DNA from: Thermotogae bacterium
GTDB lineage: Bacteria > Thermotogota > Thermotogae > Petrotogales > Petrotogaceae
DNA length: 64,000 nucleotides
Direction: 5' to 3'
Assembly (NCBI GenBank): GCA_024233675.1
Contig: JACKPH010000001.1
Location: forward strand, 186,001 to 250,000
Made by a program: the position numbers and the translations under genes. Each line of letters starts with the position of its first letter. Position 1 is the first letter of the stretch. The notes beneath the pieces are model-generated. The model was not told where the DNA came from and searched no databases. It saw nothing but the letters and a program-made list of their open reading frames with translations. Of this stretch, positions 54,693 through 63,395 are shown in pieces.

Positions 54693-55349
54693 ATGAATTT
54701 AATTGGAATTTTAGTTTCTGTAATTTTTGTTTTTGCAATCATTTTTATATCAGATATTTTTTCAAAAAAAGGTATATTAAAAGAAGAAGGCTCAAGAAAA
54801 TTCATACATATAGGTGTTTCTAACTGGTGGATTATAGCTATGATATTTTTCAAAAGTAATATATATGCAGCTGTTGTCCCATTTTTATTTATAATAATAA
54901 ATTATATTTCCTACAAAAAAAATATATTTAGCTCAATGGAAAGAAATTCTGAAAAAAACAGTCCGGGAACAGTTTTTTATGCAATTTCCCTATTTATACT
55001 TTCGCTTATAACTTTTTCAGCGAACTCTTCACCGTATATAGGTGCCGCAGGAATTCTGACAATGGGATACGGAGACGGATTTGCAGCTATTTTCGGAAAA
55101 AAATTCGGAAAAAAGAAAATAAAATTTTTAGATTCAGAAAAAAGCATAATAGGTAGCCTTTTTATGTTTATTTTCACTTTTGTTATAATTTTTATTTTAA
55201 TGTCAGTTTCCGGTATTTCAAACAGATTTTTTGTCCCTGTGCTTATAAGTTTTGTTGCAATGTTAACAGAACTGTTTTCACCTTTCGGAACTGATAATTT
55301 AACAGTTCCCCTTCTGGTTTCCTTTATTTATTATATTTTTAATTATTGA
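54693..55349 (+). CDS. Phytol/dolichol kinase-like membrane protein (VTE5/SEC59 family)
   Basis: A 218-residue protein with about seven hydrophobic segments. EEGSRKFIHIGVSNWWI after the first helix and GYGDGFAAIFGKKFGKKKIK in the middle are the two signatures of the polyprenol kinase / CTP-transferase group that includes plant phytol kinase VTE5. These enzymes use a nucleoside triphosphate to phosphorylate an isoprenoid alcohol. It starts two bases after the crtB stop, with AAAGGCGG as ribosome site. Context favours a C15-C20 isoprenol as substrate; this is an inference. Confidence 0.82.
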   Translation: MNLIGILVSVIFVFAIIFISDIFSKKGILKEEGSRKFIHIGVSNWWIIAMIFFKSNIYAAVVPFLFIIINYISYKKNIFSSMERNSEKNSPGTVFYAISLFILSLITFSANSSPYIGAAGILTMGYGDGFAAIFGKKFGKKKIKFLDSEKSIIGSLFMFIFTFVIIFILMSVSGISNRFFVPVLISFVAMLTELFSPFGTDNLTVPLLVSFIYYIFNY

Positions 55350-55362
55350 AAGGGTGATTTGT

Positions 55363-56157
55363 TTGCTTAAATTAATTTTAGGATTTTTCTTTAGTTTCAT
55401 AATCTCATTTTTTTCTTACAGAAAAAAATCACTTACTCTTTCAGGATTTATTTCGGCAACTTTTCTCGGAACATCACTCTATTTTTTCGGAGATATAAGA
55501 TTTTTCGTTATTTTAATTTCATTTTTTGCATCTTCGAGTATAATAACAAAATTCAAAAAAAATCTGAAAGAAACACCTGAAGAAATAACGGAGAAATCCG
55601 GAAACCGTGATTATACACAGGTTATTTCAACAGGTATAATTCCTCTTATATTTACGGTTTTTTATTATTTTACAAAAGATATTTCTTTCATTATAGGATT
55701 TGTAACCTCTGTTTCAGTTGCAAATTCAGATACATGGGCATCAGAAATAGGTGTTTTAAGTAAATCTGACCCTATATCAGTAATAAGTTTCAAAAGAGTT
55801 CCCAGAGGAATTTCAGGAGGAATTTCAGTTTTAGGGCTTATTTCTTCTTTTCTTGGTTCAGTTTTCATTTCTGCCGTTTTTGCCATTCTTTTTCACGGAG
55901 AAAGCAGAGTATTTTTAATAAGCTTTATAAGTATAACAGGAGGTTTTTTAGGCTCTCTGGTCGATAGTATTCTCGGAGCTTCTTTGCAGGCAAAATATAT
56001 ATCAGCGTCAGATAAAATTACTGAAAAAAGGTTTTCAGACGGCAAAGAAAATAATCTAAAAAGCGGTTTAGCTTTTATTAACAATAATGCTGTTAATTTA
56101 ATATCTTCAGCAGTAGTTTCTGTCTCAGCAACAATGATTTTTGTTAACATATTATGA
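55363..56157 (+). CDS. DUF92 membrane protein (VTE6/TMEM19 family)
   Basis: A 264-residue protein with six to seven hydrophobic segments. Diagnostic DUF92 motifs are NSDTWASEIGVLS, RVPRGISGGISVLG and GFLGSLVDSILGA. The plant member VTE6 converts phytyl phosphate to phytyl diphosphate. TTG at 55363, six bases after AGGGTG, is the preferred start; an in-frame GTG three codons earlier overlaps the ribosome site. As the neighbour of a VTE5-like gene it would supply the second phosphorylation, giving a diphosphate that CrtB can use. Confidence 0.85.
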   Translation: MLKLILGFFFSFIISFFSYRKKSLTLSGFISATFLGTSLYFFGDIRFFVILISFFASSSIITKFKKNLKETPEEITEKSGNRDYTQVISTGIIPLIFTVFYYFTKDISFIIGFVTSVSVANSDTWASEIGVLSKSDPISVISFKRVPRGISGGISVLGLISSFLGSVFISAVFAILFHGESRVFLISFISITGGFLGSLVDSILGASLQAKYISASDKITEKRFSDGKENNLKSGLAFINNNAVNLISSAVVSVSATMIFVNIL

Positions 56158-56160
56158 TTT

Positions 56161-56208
56161 ATATAAAATACCGGTAAATTTTGTTTACCGGTATTTTATA
56201 TATTTTTT
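56161..56208 (+). terminator. Terminator of the crt operon
   Basis: ATATAAAATACCGGTAAA, loop TTTTG (5 bases), and its perfect 18-base complement followed by a T-run. Confidence 0.93.
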
Positions 56209-56251
56209 TATAATTAAAAGAATTTAATATATATTTAATAATAAATCCCTA

Positions 56252-56308
56252 TGAAACAGTTTCAGGATATTTATGAAAAATTTTCATGATTCTTGTTTCA
56301 TGATACAA
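56252..56308. promoter_or_regulatory. Promoter and three palindromes upstream of the oligosaccharide-uptake locus
   Basis: A promoter is formed by TTTTCA (56281-56286), 17 bases and TACAAT (56304-56309). Three dyads overlap it: TGAAACAGTTTCA (56252-56264, perfect), ATGAAAAATTTTCAT (56273-56287, perfect) and TTGTTTCATGATACAA (56293-56308, 14 of 16 symmetric). Their centres are about 22 and 20 bases apart, two helical turns. All share TGAAA/TTTCA halves. The LacI-type regulator at the end of the window is a candidate ligand-responsive binder. Confidence 0.55.
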
Positions 56309-56356
56309 TTTTTTCGGATGGGTAAAACTAATCCTAACTCATAAGGGGGGTAAAAG

Positions 56357-58039
56357 ATGAAATCTTTTTGGCGAATTTTTTTAGTACTAAGTATAGTAGT
56401 TTTAATGTTCAGCATGTCTTTCGGTGCTACTTATGACAGAAGTAAAACTCTTGTTGCCGGTGGCGGATTGTGGAACACACCTACAAACTGGAATCCTTTC
56501 ACACCATGGAATGCAACAACAGGAACCGTAGGACTTGTTTATGAAACATTATTTACATATGATCCTTTAACAGATAACCTAAGACCATGGCTTGCAGAAA
56601 AAGGTGAATGGGTATCAGATAGTGAATATCTAATAACTTTAAGAAAAGGTATTACATGGGTTGACGGTAATACATTTGACGCAAATGATGTATATTTCAC
56701 ATTTGATATTTCAAGAAAATACGAACTAAGTTATTCTAATATATGGAATTACATTTCTGATGTTCAGATTGTAAGTAAATATGAGGTTAAAATAATTTTC
56801 AAAGAATCAAGATATCATGAATGGTCATATTTTTTATATCAGCAGCCTATAATGCCTCATCACGTTTGGGAAAATATGTCTCAGAGTGAATTACTCGAAA
56901 CAGCTAATAAATATCCTATGGGTACAGGTATGTATAAATATGAATCAGTTGGTGCAGACAGAATGGTATGGGTAAGAAATGACAACTGGTGGGGAAACAG
57001 TCTTTTCGGAAAACCAGGTCCTGAAAGAATTGTTTACATGCAGATATCAGGTAATAATGTTGCTTTAGGTATGCTTATGAAAGGCGAACTTGATGTTTCT
57101 AACTTCTTTATTCCGGGTGTTCCGAAAATAAAATCTTTCTACGGATTAGAAACATATTATAAAGATGCTCCTTATATGTTACCGGAAAATGTTGCTATAT
57201 TATTCATGGACGATAACAAAGAACCTATGAACGATTCTAATTTCAGAAGAGCTGTTGCATTTGCAATAGACACAAAAATGATAGCTGATAAAGTTTATGA
57301 AAGCCAGGTTCAGCCTGCAGGTCCTACAGGACTTATACCTATAGATTCATGGAAATCATATGTTGATACAAAAACTGAAACTGATTACGGATTCTCTTTT
57401 AATCCCGCAAAAGCAAAACAGATTCTTGCGGAAAACGGCTATAAAGATATAAACAAAGACGGTTTTGTTGAAACTCCCGAAGGAAAAACAATAAGTCTTG
57501 AACTTATTGTTCCTAACGGCTGGACAGACTGGATGGAAGCAGCAAAAATAATGGCAACAGGTTTAAGAAATGTTGGAATAAACGTTACAGCAAAATTCCC
57601 TGATTATTCTGTTTTCTTATCATTAAGACAGAAAGGCGGATTTGACATGCTTATAGATAATGCAAGTTCAAGTGTTTCAAGAACTCCTTGGACATACTGG
57701 AACTGGGTTGCTTCAAACAGAATATACACAGATGAAATAACCGCAGGTAACTGGGGAAGATACGAAAATAAAGATTTATTCCAGAAAATAGTAGATTTCA
57801 ACTTTGCAAAAGACGGTTCTGCCGAAAGCAAGAAAATTGCTGCAGAAATTGAAAAAACATTGTTAGAAGATATGCCTTCAGTACCTTTATGGTACAACGG
57901 TATGTGGTTCCAGGCTTCAACAGCTTACTGGACAAATTATCCTACTGAGGAAAATCCTGTAGGTTATCCTAGTACCTGGGGAGGAAAATGGCAGATCGGT
58001 GGTTTAGATATGCTTATTAACTTAAAACCTGTAAAATAA
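56357..58039 (+). CDS. Family-5 ABC substrate-binding protein (oligosaccharide/peptide)
   Basis: A 560-residue exported protein with signal peptide (MKSFWRIFLVLSIVVLMFSM... to about residue 22) and no lipobox Cys. The SBP family-5 signature appears as ITLRKGITWVDGNTFDANDV near residue 95, and the C-terminal lobe ends with PSVPLWYNGMWF. In Thermotogota many proteins of this family bind beta-linked oligosaccharides instead of peptides; the high aromatic content and the neighbouring beta-glycosidase support that here. It is first in the locus. A hairpin after the gene probably keeps it more abundant than the membrane parts. Confidence 0.92.
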   Translation: MKSFWRIFLVLSIVVLMFSMSFGATYDRSKTLVAGGGLWNTPTNWNPFTPWNATTGTVGLVYETLFTYDPLTDNLRPWLAEKGEWVSDSEYLITLRKGITWVDGNTFDANDVYFTFDISRKYELSYSNIWNYISDVQIVSKYEVKIIFKESRYHEWSYFLYQQPIMPHHVWENMSQSELLETANKYPMGTGMYKYESVGADRMVWVRNDNWWGNSLFGKPGPERIVYMQISGNNVALGMLMKGELDVSNFFIPGVPKIKSFYGLETYYKDAPYMLPENVAILFMDDNKEPMNDSNFRRAVAFAIDTKMIADKVYESQVQPAGPTGLIPIDSWKSYVDTKTETDYGFSFNPAKAKQILAENGYKDINKDGFVETPEGKTISLELIVPNGWTDWMEAAKIMATGLRNVGINVTAKFPDYSVFLSLRQKGGFDMLIDNASSSVSRTPWTYWNWVASNRIYTDEITAGNWGRYENKDLFQKIVDFNFAKDGSAESKKIAAEIEKTLLEDMPSVPLWYNGMWFQASTAYWTNYPTEENPVGYPSTWGGKWQIGGLDMLINLKPVK

Positions 58040-58045
58040 TTTATT

Positions 58046-58072
58046 AACAGGCTCCTCGGAGCCTGTTTTATT
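58046..58072 (+). terminator. Hairpin after the binding-protein gene
   Basis: AACAGGCTCC, two-base loop, GGAGCCTGTT, then TTATTT. It is probably a partial terminator or mRNA 3'-end stabiliser within the operon. Confidence 0.8.
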
Positions 58073-58097
58073 TAGTAATAGTTTAAAGGAGGACGAG

Positions 58098-59087
58098 ATG
58101 GGCAAATATTTAAGAAAGAAACTTATAATATACCTTATAACATTTTTCTTTGCCGTAACCCTTGACTGGGCAATTCCGCGATTTATGCCGGGAGATCCCA
58201 TTTCTATGTTACTTGCAAGATTTAACGGACTTGAAAACAGCAGTGATATAGTAAGAAGTACTTTTACTAAATCTTTTGGTTTAGATCAACCGTTAATAAC
58301 TCAGTATTTCGGCTTTTGGAAATCTTTGTTTACAGGTGATCTTGGAATAAGTATATATCTTTATCCTAAAAAAGTATCTGAAATAATATCTCAGGCACTT
58401 ATATACGATATACTTCTTCTGCTTCCGGCCATTCTTCTCAGCTGGATAGTCGGGAATAAATTAGGAGCGAGATCAGGTGTAAACAAAAAAGTTGATAATA
58501 TTATGATGCCTTTCTTTTATGTTTTAACTTCTTCTCCTTATTTCTGGTTTGCTGTTCTGCTCGTTTTTTTCTTTGGGGTAAAACTTCAGATTTTTCCGGT
58601 TAACGGGGCATACAGTAATATAATGATTCCGGGATTTAATATTCAGTTTATACTTGATTTTTTATACCATTGGGTATTACCTTTCTTATCACTTTTTATG
58701 GTTATGCTTGGCGGATGGGCTATAGGTATGAGAAATATGATAATTTATGAAATGGGATCAAATTATTCAAAATATATGGAATCACTCGGAAGTTCAGAAA
58801 AACTGATAAGAAAATATGCTTTCAGAAACGCTATTCTTCCGCAGGTTACAGGTCTTGCACTTCAACTCGGTACTATAGTGGCTGGTGCTTTTACAACAGA
58901 AATTGTTTTCTCTTACCCGGGAATAGGTTATATACTTTTAAAAGCTCTTTTAAATCAGGATTACTTTCTTATACAGGGCTGTTTCCTTTTCATAGTAATA
59001 TGTGTACTGGTTGCTAACTTCCTTGTTGATATAGTATACATGCTTATTGATCCGAGAGTACGATTTTCTTTCTCAGGGGAGGTCTAA
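58098..59087 (+). CDS. ABC importer permease, DppB/OppB type
   Basis: A 329-residue permease with six membrane helices. The N-terminal RFMPGDP motif and coupling loop YSKYMESLGSSEKLIRKYAF followed by RNAILPQVTG are those of dipeptide/oligopeptide permeases. Its last codons contain the ribosome site (GGGGAGG) for the second permease. It works as a pair with it in uptake of the solute caught by the binding protein. GGAGGACGAG precedes ATG. Confidence 0.94.
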   Translation: MGKYLRKKLIIYLITFFFAVTLDWAIPRFMPGDPISMLLARFNGLENSSDIVRSTFTKSFGLDQPLITQYFGFWKSLFTGDLGISIYLYPKKVSEIISQALIYDILLLLPAILLSWIVGNKLGARSGVNKKVDNIMMPFFYVLTSSPYFWFAVLLVFFFGVKLQIFPVNGAYSNIMIPGFNIQFILDFLYHWVLPFLSLFMVMLGGWAIGMRNMIIYEMGSNYSKYMESLGSSEKLIRKYAFRNAILPQVTGLALQLGTIVAGAFTTEIVFSYPGIGYILLKALLNQDYFLIQGCFLFIVICVLVANFLVDIVYMLIDPRVRFSFSGEV

Positions 59088-59091
59088 TAAT

Positions 59092-59958
59092 ATGAGTTTT
59101 ATTGATAAATTAAAAAAGAATGATAATCTTTATTTTGCTTTGAGAAATAAAAAAGTTATTATCGGTGCTGTCATTTTTTTAGCACTTCTTATAACAGCTT
59201 TAATAGGACCTATAATAGCGCCTTATGATTATGAGGAATTCGCAGGTGCACCTTATGCAAATCCTTCCTTTCAGCATCTTATGGGTACGAGTATATTCGG
59301 AAGGGACGTTTTTTCACAGGTTTTATACGGTCTGAGATCTACTTTTGTTGTAGGTTTTGTAGGTGGAACACTCGGAACTGTAATAGGATTAATCATAGGA
59401 TTTTTTGCAGGTTACAGAAGCGGTTCCATGCTCGATGAAATTTTAATGATGATGACAAATATATTACTTGTTATACCGACTATAGCTCTTCTTATAATAC
59501 TTTCGGCTTATCTGCCTTACAGAGGGGTTATAACACAAAGTATGATAATAGGCTTTACTTCATGGCCATGGGTTGCAAGAGCCGTACGTTCTCAGACTCT
59601 TTCGCTTAGAAACAAAGAATTTGTAAATTTATCGAGAATATCAGGAGCTTCAACTTTTAAAATAATTAAAGATGACATAGCTTATAATATGTTTTCATAT
59701 GTTTTTATGGTTTATATTCTGCAGTTTGCCGGTGCTATACTTACTTCTGTAAGTCTTGATTTCATAGGACTAGGACCTACAAAAGGTATATCTCTCGGAC
59801 TTATAATGCAGGATGCCGTAAACTGGAATGCTATACAGTTAGGTATGTGGTGGTGGGCTATACTTCCCGGAGTTGTACTTACTGTTCTTGTTACTTCGCT
59901 TTATTTTATAAATACAGGACTTGACGAAGTTTTCAATCCTACACTGAGAGAGATGTGA
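59092..59958 (+). CDS. ABC importer permease, DppC/OppC type
   Basis: A 288-residue permease. The N-terminal part has a cytoplasmic stretch, one helix and LMGTSIFGRDVFSQVLYGLR, the hallmark of DppC. The coupling loop is KEFVNLSRISGASTFKIIKDDI. ATG at 59092 follows GGGGAGG by eight bases; a longer frame overlaps the upstream permease and was rejected. It should pair with the DppB-type subunit. Confidence 0.93.
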   Translation: MSFIDKLKKNDNLYFALRNKKVIIGAVIFLALLITALIGPIIAPYDYEEFAGAPYANPSFQHLMGTSIFGRDVFSQVLYGLRSTFVVGFVGGTLGTVIGLIIGFFAGYRSGSMLDEILMMMTNILLVIPTIALLIILSAYLPYRGVITQSMIIGFTSWPWVARAVRSQTLSLRNKEFVNLSRISGASTFKIIKDDIAYNMFSYVFMVYILQFAGAILTSVSLDFIGLGPTKGISLGLIMQDAVNWNAIQLGMWWWAILPGVVLTVLVTSLYFINTGLDEVFNPTLREM

Positions 59959-59962
59959 TAAT

Positions 59963-60952
59963 ATGACTGAAAAAATACTTGATGTTAAGGATCTTAAATT
60001 ATATTATAAAACACTTAAAGGCTATGTTAAAGCAATAGACGGAATTAATTTTGATATAAAAAGAGGTGAAATTCTCGGTATTGCGGGAGAATCAGGATGC
60101 GGTAAATCTACACTCGGAAACGGACTTATTCTTCTGAAAAAACCTCTTAATTATATTTCCGGTCAGGCAAACCTCAACGGAAAAAATATAATGAATTTAA
60201 AAAACAAAGAAATGAATACTCTAAGATTTAAAGATATTTCTATTATTCCTCAGTTTGCAATGGATGCATTCAGTCCGACAAAAAAAATTAAAACTTTTAT
60301 TTCTGATATAGTTTCACAGCATAATATAAATCCGGATGAAAAATTTTTTGATAAAGTTCGCGAGAGACTTGATATGGTAAATCTTAATCATTCAGTTCTC
60401 AACAATTACTCAATAGAACTTTCCGGAGGCATGAAACAAAGACTTGTTATGGTTATTTCAACACTTCTTGACCCCGAACTTCTTATATGTGATGAAGTAA
60501 CTTCGGCTCTTGATGTAAGTTCACAGAGATTTGTCGCTAATATGATAGGTGACTTCAGGGATAAGAAAATAATTGGTTCAGCTATTTTTATAACTCATGA
60601 CCTTTCTATTCTTTATCAGATAGCTGACAGAATCATGGTTATGTATGCAGGACATATTGCTGAAATAGCTGATTCGGACACAATAGTAAAAAATCCGAAA
60701 CATCCTTATACAAAAGCACTTATATCATCACTTCCGAAAAATGATGTACAGTATAAAGACGAACAGTTAAGCGGTATTGACGGAACTCCTCCTAATCTTC
60801 TGAATATAGGTGAAGGATGCCGTTTTAGATTCAGATGTAAATATGCAACCGACATATGTGCAAAACAAACACCTGTTCAGGAAGAAATCTCTTCCGGTCA
60901 TACGCTTGCATGCTGGAATTATAAAAAAGCCGGGAGTGATAAAAATGTCTGA
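59963..60952 (+). CDS. ABC importer ATPase, DppD/OppD type
   Basis: A 329-residue ATPase: Walker A GESGCGKST, Q-loop IIPQFAMDAFSP, signature LSGGMKQRLVMV, Walker B LLICDEVTSALD, His-switch ITHDLSIL. The C-terminal region has the oligopeptide-transporter extension with the four-Cys iron-sulfur motif pattern CRFRFRCKYATDIC...C (Cys near residues 287, 293, 300 and later C). It overlaps the DppF-type gene by eight bases. Confidence 0.94.
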   Translation: MTEKILDVKDLKLYYKTLKGYVKAIDGINFDIKRGEILGIAGESGCGKSTLGNGLILLKKPLNYISGQANLNGKNIMNLKNKEMNTLRFKDISIIPQFAMDAFSPTKKIKTFISDIVSQHNINPDEKFFDKVRERLDMVNLNHSVLNNYSIELSGGMKQRLVMVISTLLDPELLICDEVTSALDVSSQRFVANMIGDFRDKKIIGSAIFITHDLSILYQIADRIMVMYAGHIAEIADSDTIVKNPKHPYTKALISSLPKNDVQYKDEQLSGIDGTPPNLLNIGEGCRFRFRCKYATDICAKQTPVQEEISSGHTLACWNYKKAGSDKNV

Positions 60953-61853
60953 AACTATAATGAAAATAGATCATCTTCAGAAAGATTTTTCAATTGGTCT
61001 TATGTCTAAGAAAAAAGTTCACGCAGTAAACGATGTTTCGTTTGATATAAAAAAAGGTGAAATAATTTCACTGATTGGTGAAAGCGGAAGCGGAAAAACA
61101 ACTATAGGAAAATTAATTCTGAGACTTCTGAGACCTTCTGACGGTCACATATACTACAATGACAAAGATATAACAACAGATTACAAAAACAAAAGAGATT
61201 ATTACAAGAAAGTTCAGGGTATTTTTCAGGATCCTTTTGCTTCCTTTAACCCTCTTTTTAAAATAGACAGAATATTTGATATGATTTTCAAAAATTTTAT
61301 CGAATCAGATAAAAATAAAAAAGAAAAAATAAACGATGCACTTAAATGCGTAGGAATGAATCCTGAATTTATACTGAGAAAATATCCGCATCAGCTCAGT
61401 GGCGGACAGTTACAGAGGCTTCTTATTGCAAGAGCGCTTATAATGGATGTAGATGTACTTGTGGCAGATGAACTTATAAGTATGCTTGATGCTTCAACAA
61501 GAATAGACGTTCTCAATCTTCTCGCAAGTATATGTAAAGAAAAAGGTATGGCTGTTCTTTTTGTTACACATGATCTTTCTTTAGGATATTATATAAGTGA
61601 CACAACTCTTATAATGCACAGAGGAAATCTTGTTGAAAAAGGTAAAACCTCTCTCATTTATAATAATCCCGTGCATCCTTATACACAGATGCTTTTGAAA
61701 TCTATACCGGACATAGGTAAAAGATGGGATAAAAATGAAAAATTTTTACCTGAAGATATAAATAAAAAAATTGATGATTTTTATAAAAACTCAGATATCA
61801 AAAAAGGTTTTATTGAAGTCGAAGACGATCACAAAGTGCTGTTCAGTTTATAA
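60945..61853 (+). CDS. ABC importer ATPase, DppF/OppF type
   Basis: A 302-residue ATPase: Walker A GESGSGKTT, Q-loop GIFQDPFASFNP, signature LSGGQLQRLLIARAL, Walker B VLVADELISMLDAST, His-switch VTHDLSLG. The usual Glu-Pro after Walker B Asp is Glu-Leu here, which is common in DppF. ATG at 60945 lies within the end of the previous gene after GGGAGTGAT; a longer frame was rejected. The four-Cys extension seen in DppD is absent. Confidence 0.93.
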   Translation: MSETIMKIDHLQKDFSIGLMSKKKVHAVNDVSFDIKKGEIISLIGESGSGKTTIGKLILRLLRPSDGHIYYNDKDITTDYKNKRDYYKKVQGIFQDPFASFNPLFKIDRIFDMIFKNFIESDKNKKEKINDALKCVGMNPEFILRKYPHQLSGGQLQRLLIARALIMDVDVLVADELISMLDASTRIDVLNLLASICKEKGMAVLFVTHDLSLGYYISDTTLIMHRGNLVEKGKTSLIYNNPVHPYTQMLLKSIPDIGKRWDKNEKFLPEDINKKIDDFYKNSDIKKGFIEVEDDHKVLFSL

Positions 61854-61871
61854 ACAACGGGAGGGGTATCA

Positions 61872-63347
61872 ATGTACAGATTTAAAGATAACTTTTTTTG
61901 GGGCTTTTCCGTTTCGGGTTTTCAGTTTGAAATGGGTGACAAAGAAGGTAAAAATACTGATAAAAACACTGACTGGTATAAATGGGTAAATAACAGACTA
62001 ACTGTTTCAAACGGTATAGTAAGCGGTGACTATCCTGAAAACGGTCCTGATTATTTCACTTATTATGACATGGATCATGAATATATGAAAGATATGGGCT
62101 GTAATATGCTGAGAACAGGTATAGAATGGTCAAGAATTTTTAAGAATTCAACTGAAAATGTAAAAGTTGCCGTGGTAAAAAATAATGATGATATAGTTAA
62201 TATTGAAATATCAGAAAAAAATATTGCTGAACTTGATAAACTTGCAGATAAAGAAGCAATTGAAAAATACAGGGAAATTTTTATAAATGCAAAAAATAAA
62301 GGGATGAAAATATTTCTTAACCTGTGGCATTTCACACTTCCGTTATGGATTCATGACCCTGTTAAAGTTAATAATTTCAGGGAAGGACCTTTTGGATGGG
62401 CCGATGATAAAATTGTTGTAGAATTTGTAAAATATGCGGCTTTTATAGCTTATAAATTTAATGATATTGTTGATTACTGGTCGACGGAAAATGAGCCACG
62501 GGTTGTTTCTTCTCTTGGATATATTGAATGTAACGCAGGTTTTCCGCCTGCAATAATGAATGAAAATTTTTACGTAAAAGCTCTTAAAAATCAGGCACAG
62601 GCTCATACAAGAGCTTATGATGTAATGAAAAAATTTACGGATAAACCGATAGGACTTATATACGCTTTCACATGGGCTACTCCTCTTAATCCCGAAGACT
62701 CATGTATAATTGAAAGGGCTATGTATGAATCATCTTATTATTTTATGGATATGATAACAAAAGGTCTCTATGATGATGATTTGAGCGGTAAACAGCGATA
62801 CCGTGAAGATATGGATAACAGATGTGATTTTATAGGTATTAACTACTATGCAAGAACAATGTTTACAAAATCGGAAAATGGCTTAAAATCTGTAAACGGA
62901 TACGGTCAGGCATGTACAGGAATGGAAAAATCATGTGACGGACGTCCTGTTTCCGATATAGGCTGGGAAATATACCCGGAAGGACTTAAATATGTTCTTC
63001 TTGACCTTCAGAAAAAATATGAAAAACCAATGATTATAACAGAAAACGGTATTTCGGATACCGAAGATATATGGAGAAAAAATTATCTGATAAGTCATCT
63101 TATAATGGCTCATCAGGCCATTGAAAGCGGAGCTGATCTTTTCGGATATCTTCACTGGAGTTACTCTGACAATTATGAATGGGCTAAAGGACTTCAGAAA
63201 AGATTCGGAATAATAGGTATAGACTTTAAAACTAAAAAAAGAACTCCGAGACCTTCATATTATCTTTTCAGGGAAATAGCAAAAAACAACAGCATACCTG
63301 ATGATATGACTGATTTTGCAAAATTTCCGTATAATTATCTAAAATAG
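61872..63347 (+). CDS. GH1 beta-glycosidase, archaeal LacS type
   Basis: A 491-residue retaining glycosidase without a signal peptide, so it acts inside the cell on imported sugars. The acid/base is Glu208 in STENEPRVV and the nucleophile is Glu391 in IITENGIS. The N-terminus NFFWGFSVSGFQFEMG and the motif GIEWSRIF are closest, from memory, to beta-glycosidases of Sulfolobus, Pyrococcus and Thermoplasmata, not the usual bacterial BglA (which has TAxYQIEG). It follows the ABC ATPases by 18 bases with GGGAGGGG before ATG, so it is in the uptake operon. Confidence 0.9.
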   Translation: MYRFKDNFFWGFSVSGFQFEMGDKEGKNTDKNTDWYKWVNNRLTVSNGIVSGDYPENGPDYFTYYDMDHEYMKDMGCNMLRTGIEWSRIFKNSTENVKVAVVKNNDDIVNIEISEKNIAELDKLADKEAIEKYREIFINAKNKGMKIFLNLWHFTLPLWIHDPVKVNNFREGPFGWADDKIVVEFVKYAAFIAYKFNDIVDYWSTENEPRVVSSLGYIECNAGFPPAIMNENFYVKALKNQAQAHTRAYDVMKKFTDKPIGLIYAFTWATPLNPEDSCIIERAMYESSYYFMDMITKGLYDDDLSGKQRYREDMDNRCDFIGINYYARTMFTKSENGLKSVNGYGQACTGMEKSCDGRPVSDIGWEIYPEGLKYVLLDLQKKYEKPMIITENGISDTEDIWRKNYLISHLIMAHQAIESGADLFGYLHWSYSDNYEWAKGLQKRFGIIGIDFKTKKRTPRPSYYLFREIAKNNSIPDDMTDFAKFPYNYLK

Positions 63348-63371
63348 ACTCCGAATATTTTCGGAGTTTTA
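63348..63371 (+). terminator. Terminator after the glycosidase gene
   Basis: ACTCCGAA, loop TATT, TTCGGAGT followed by TTTA. It precedes the LacI-type regulator gene. Confidence 0.85.
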
Positions 63372-63395
63372 TCCTTTAATCAGAGAGGTGAAAAA

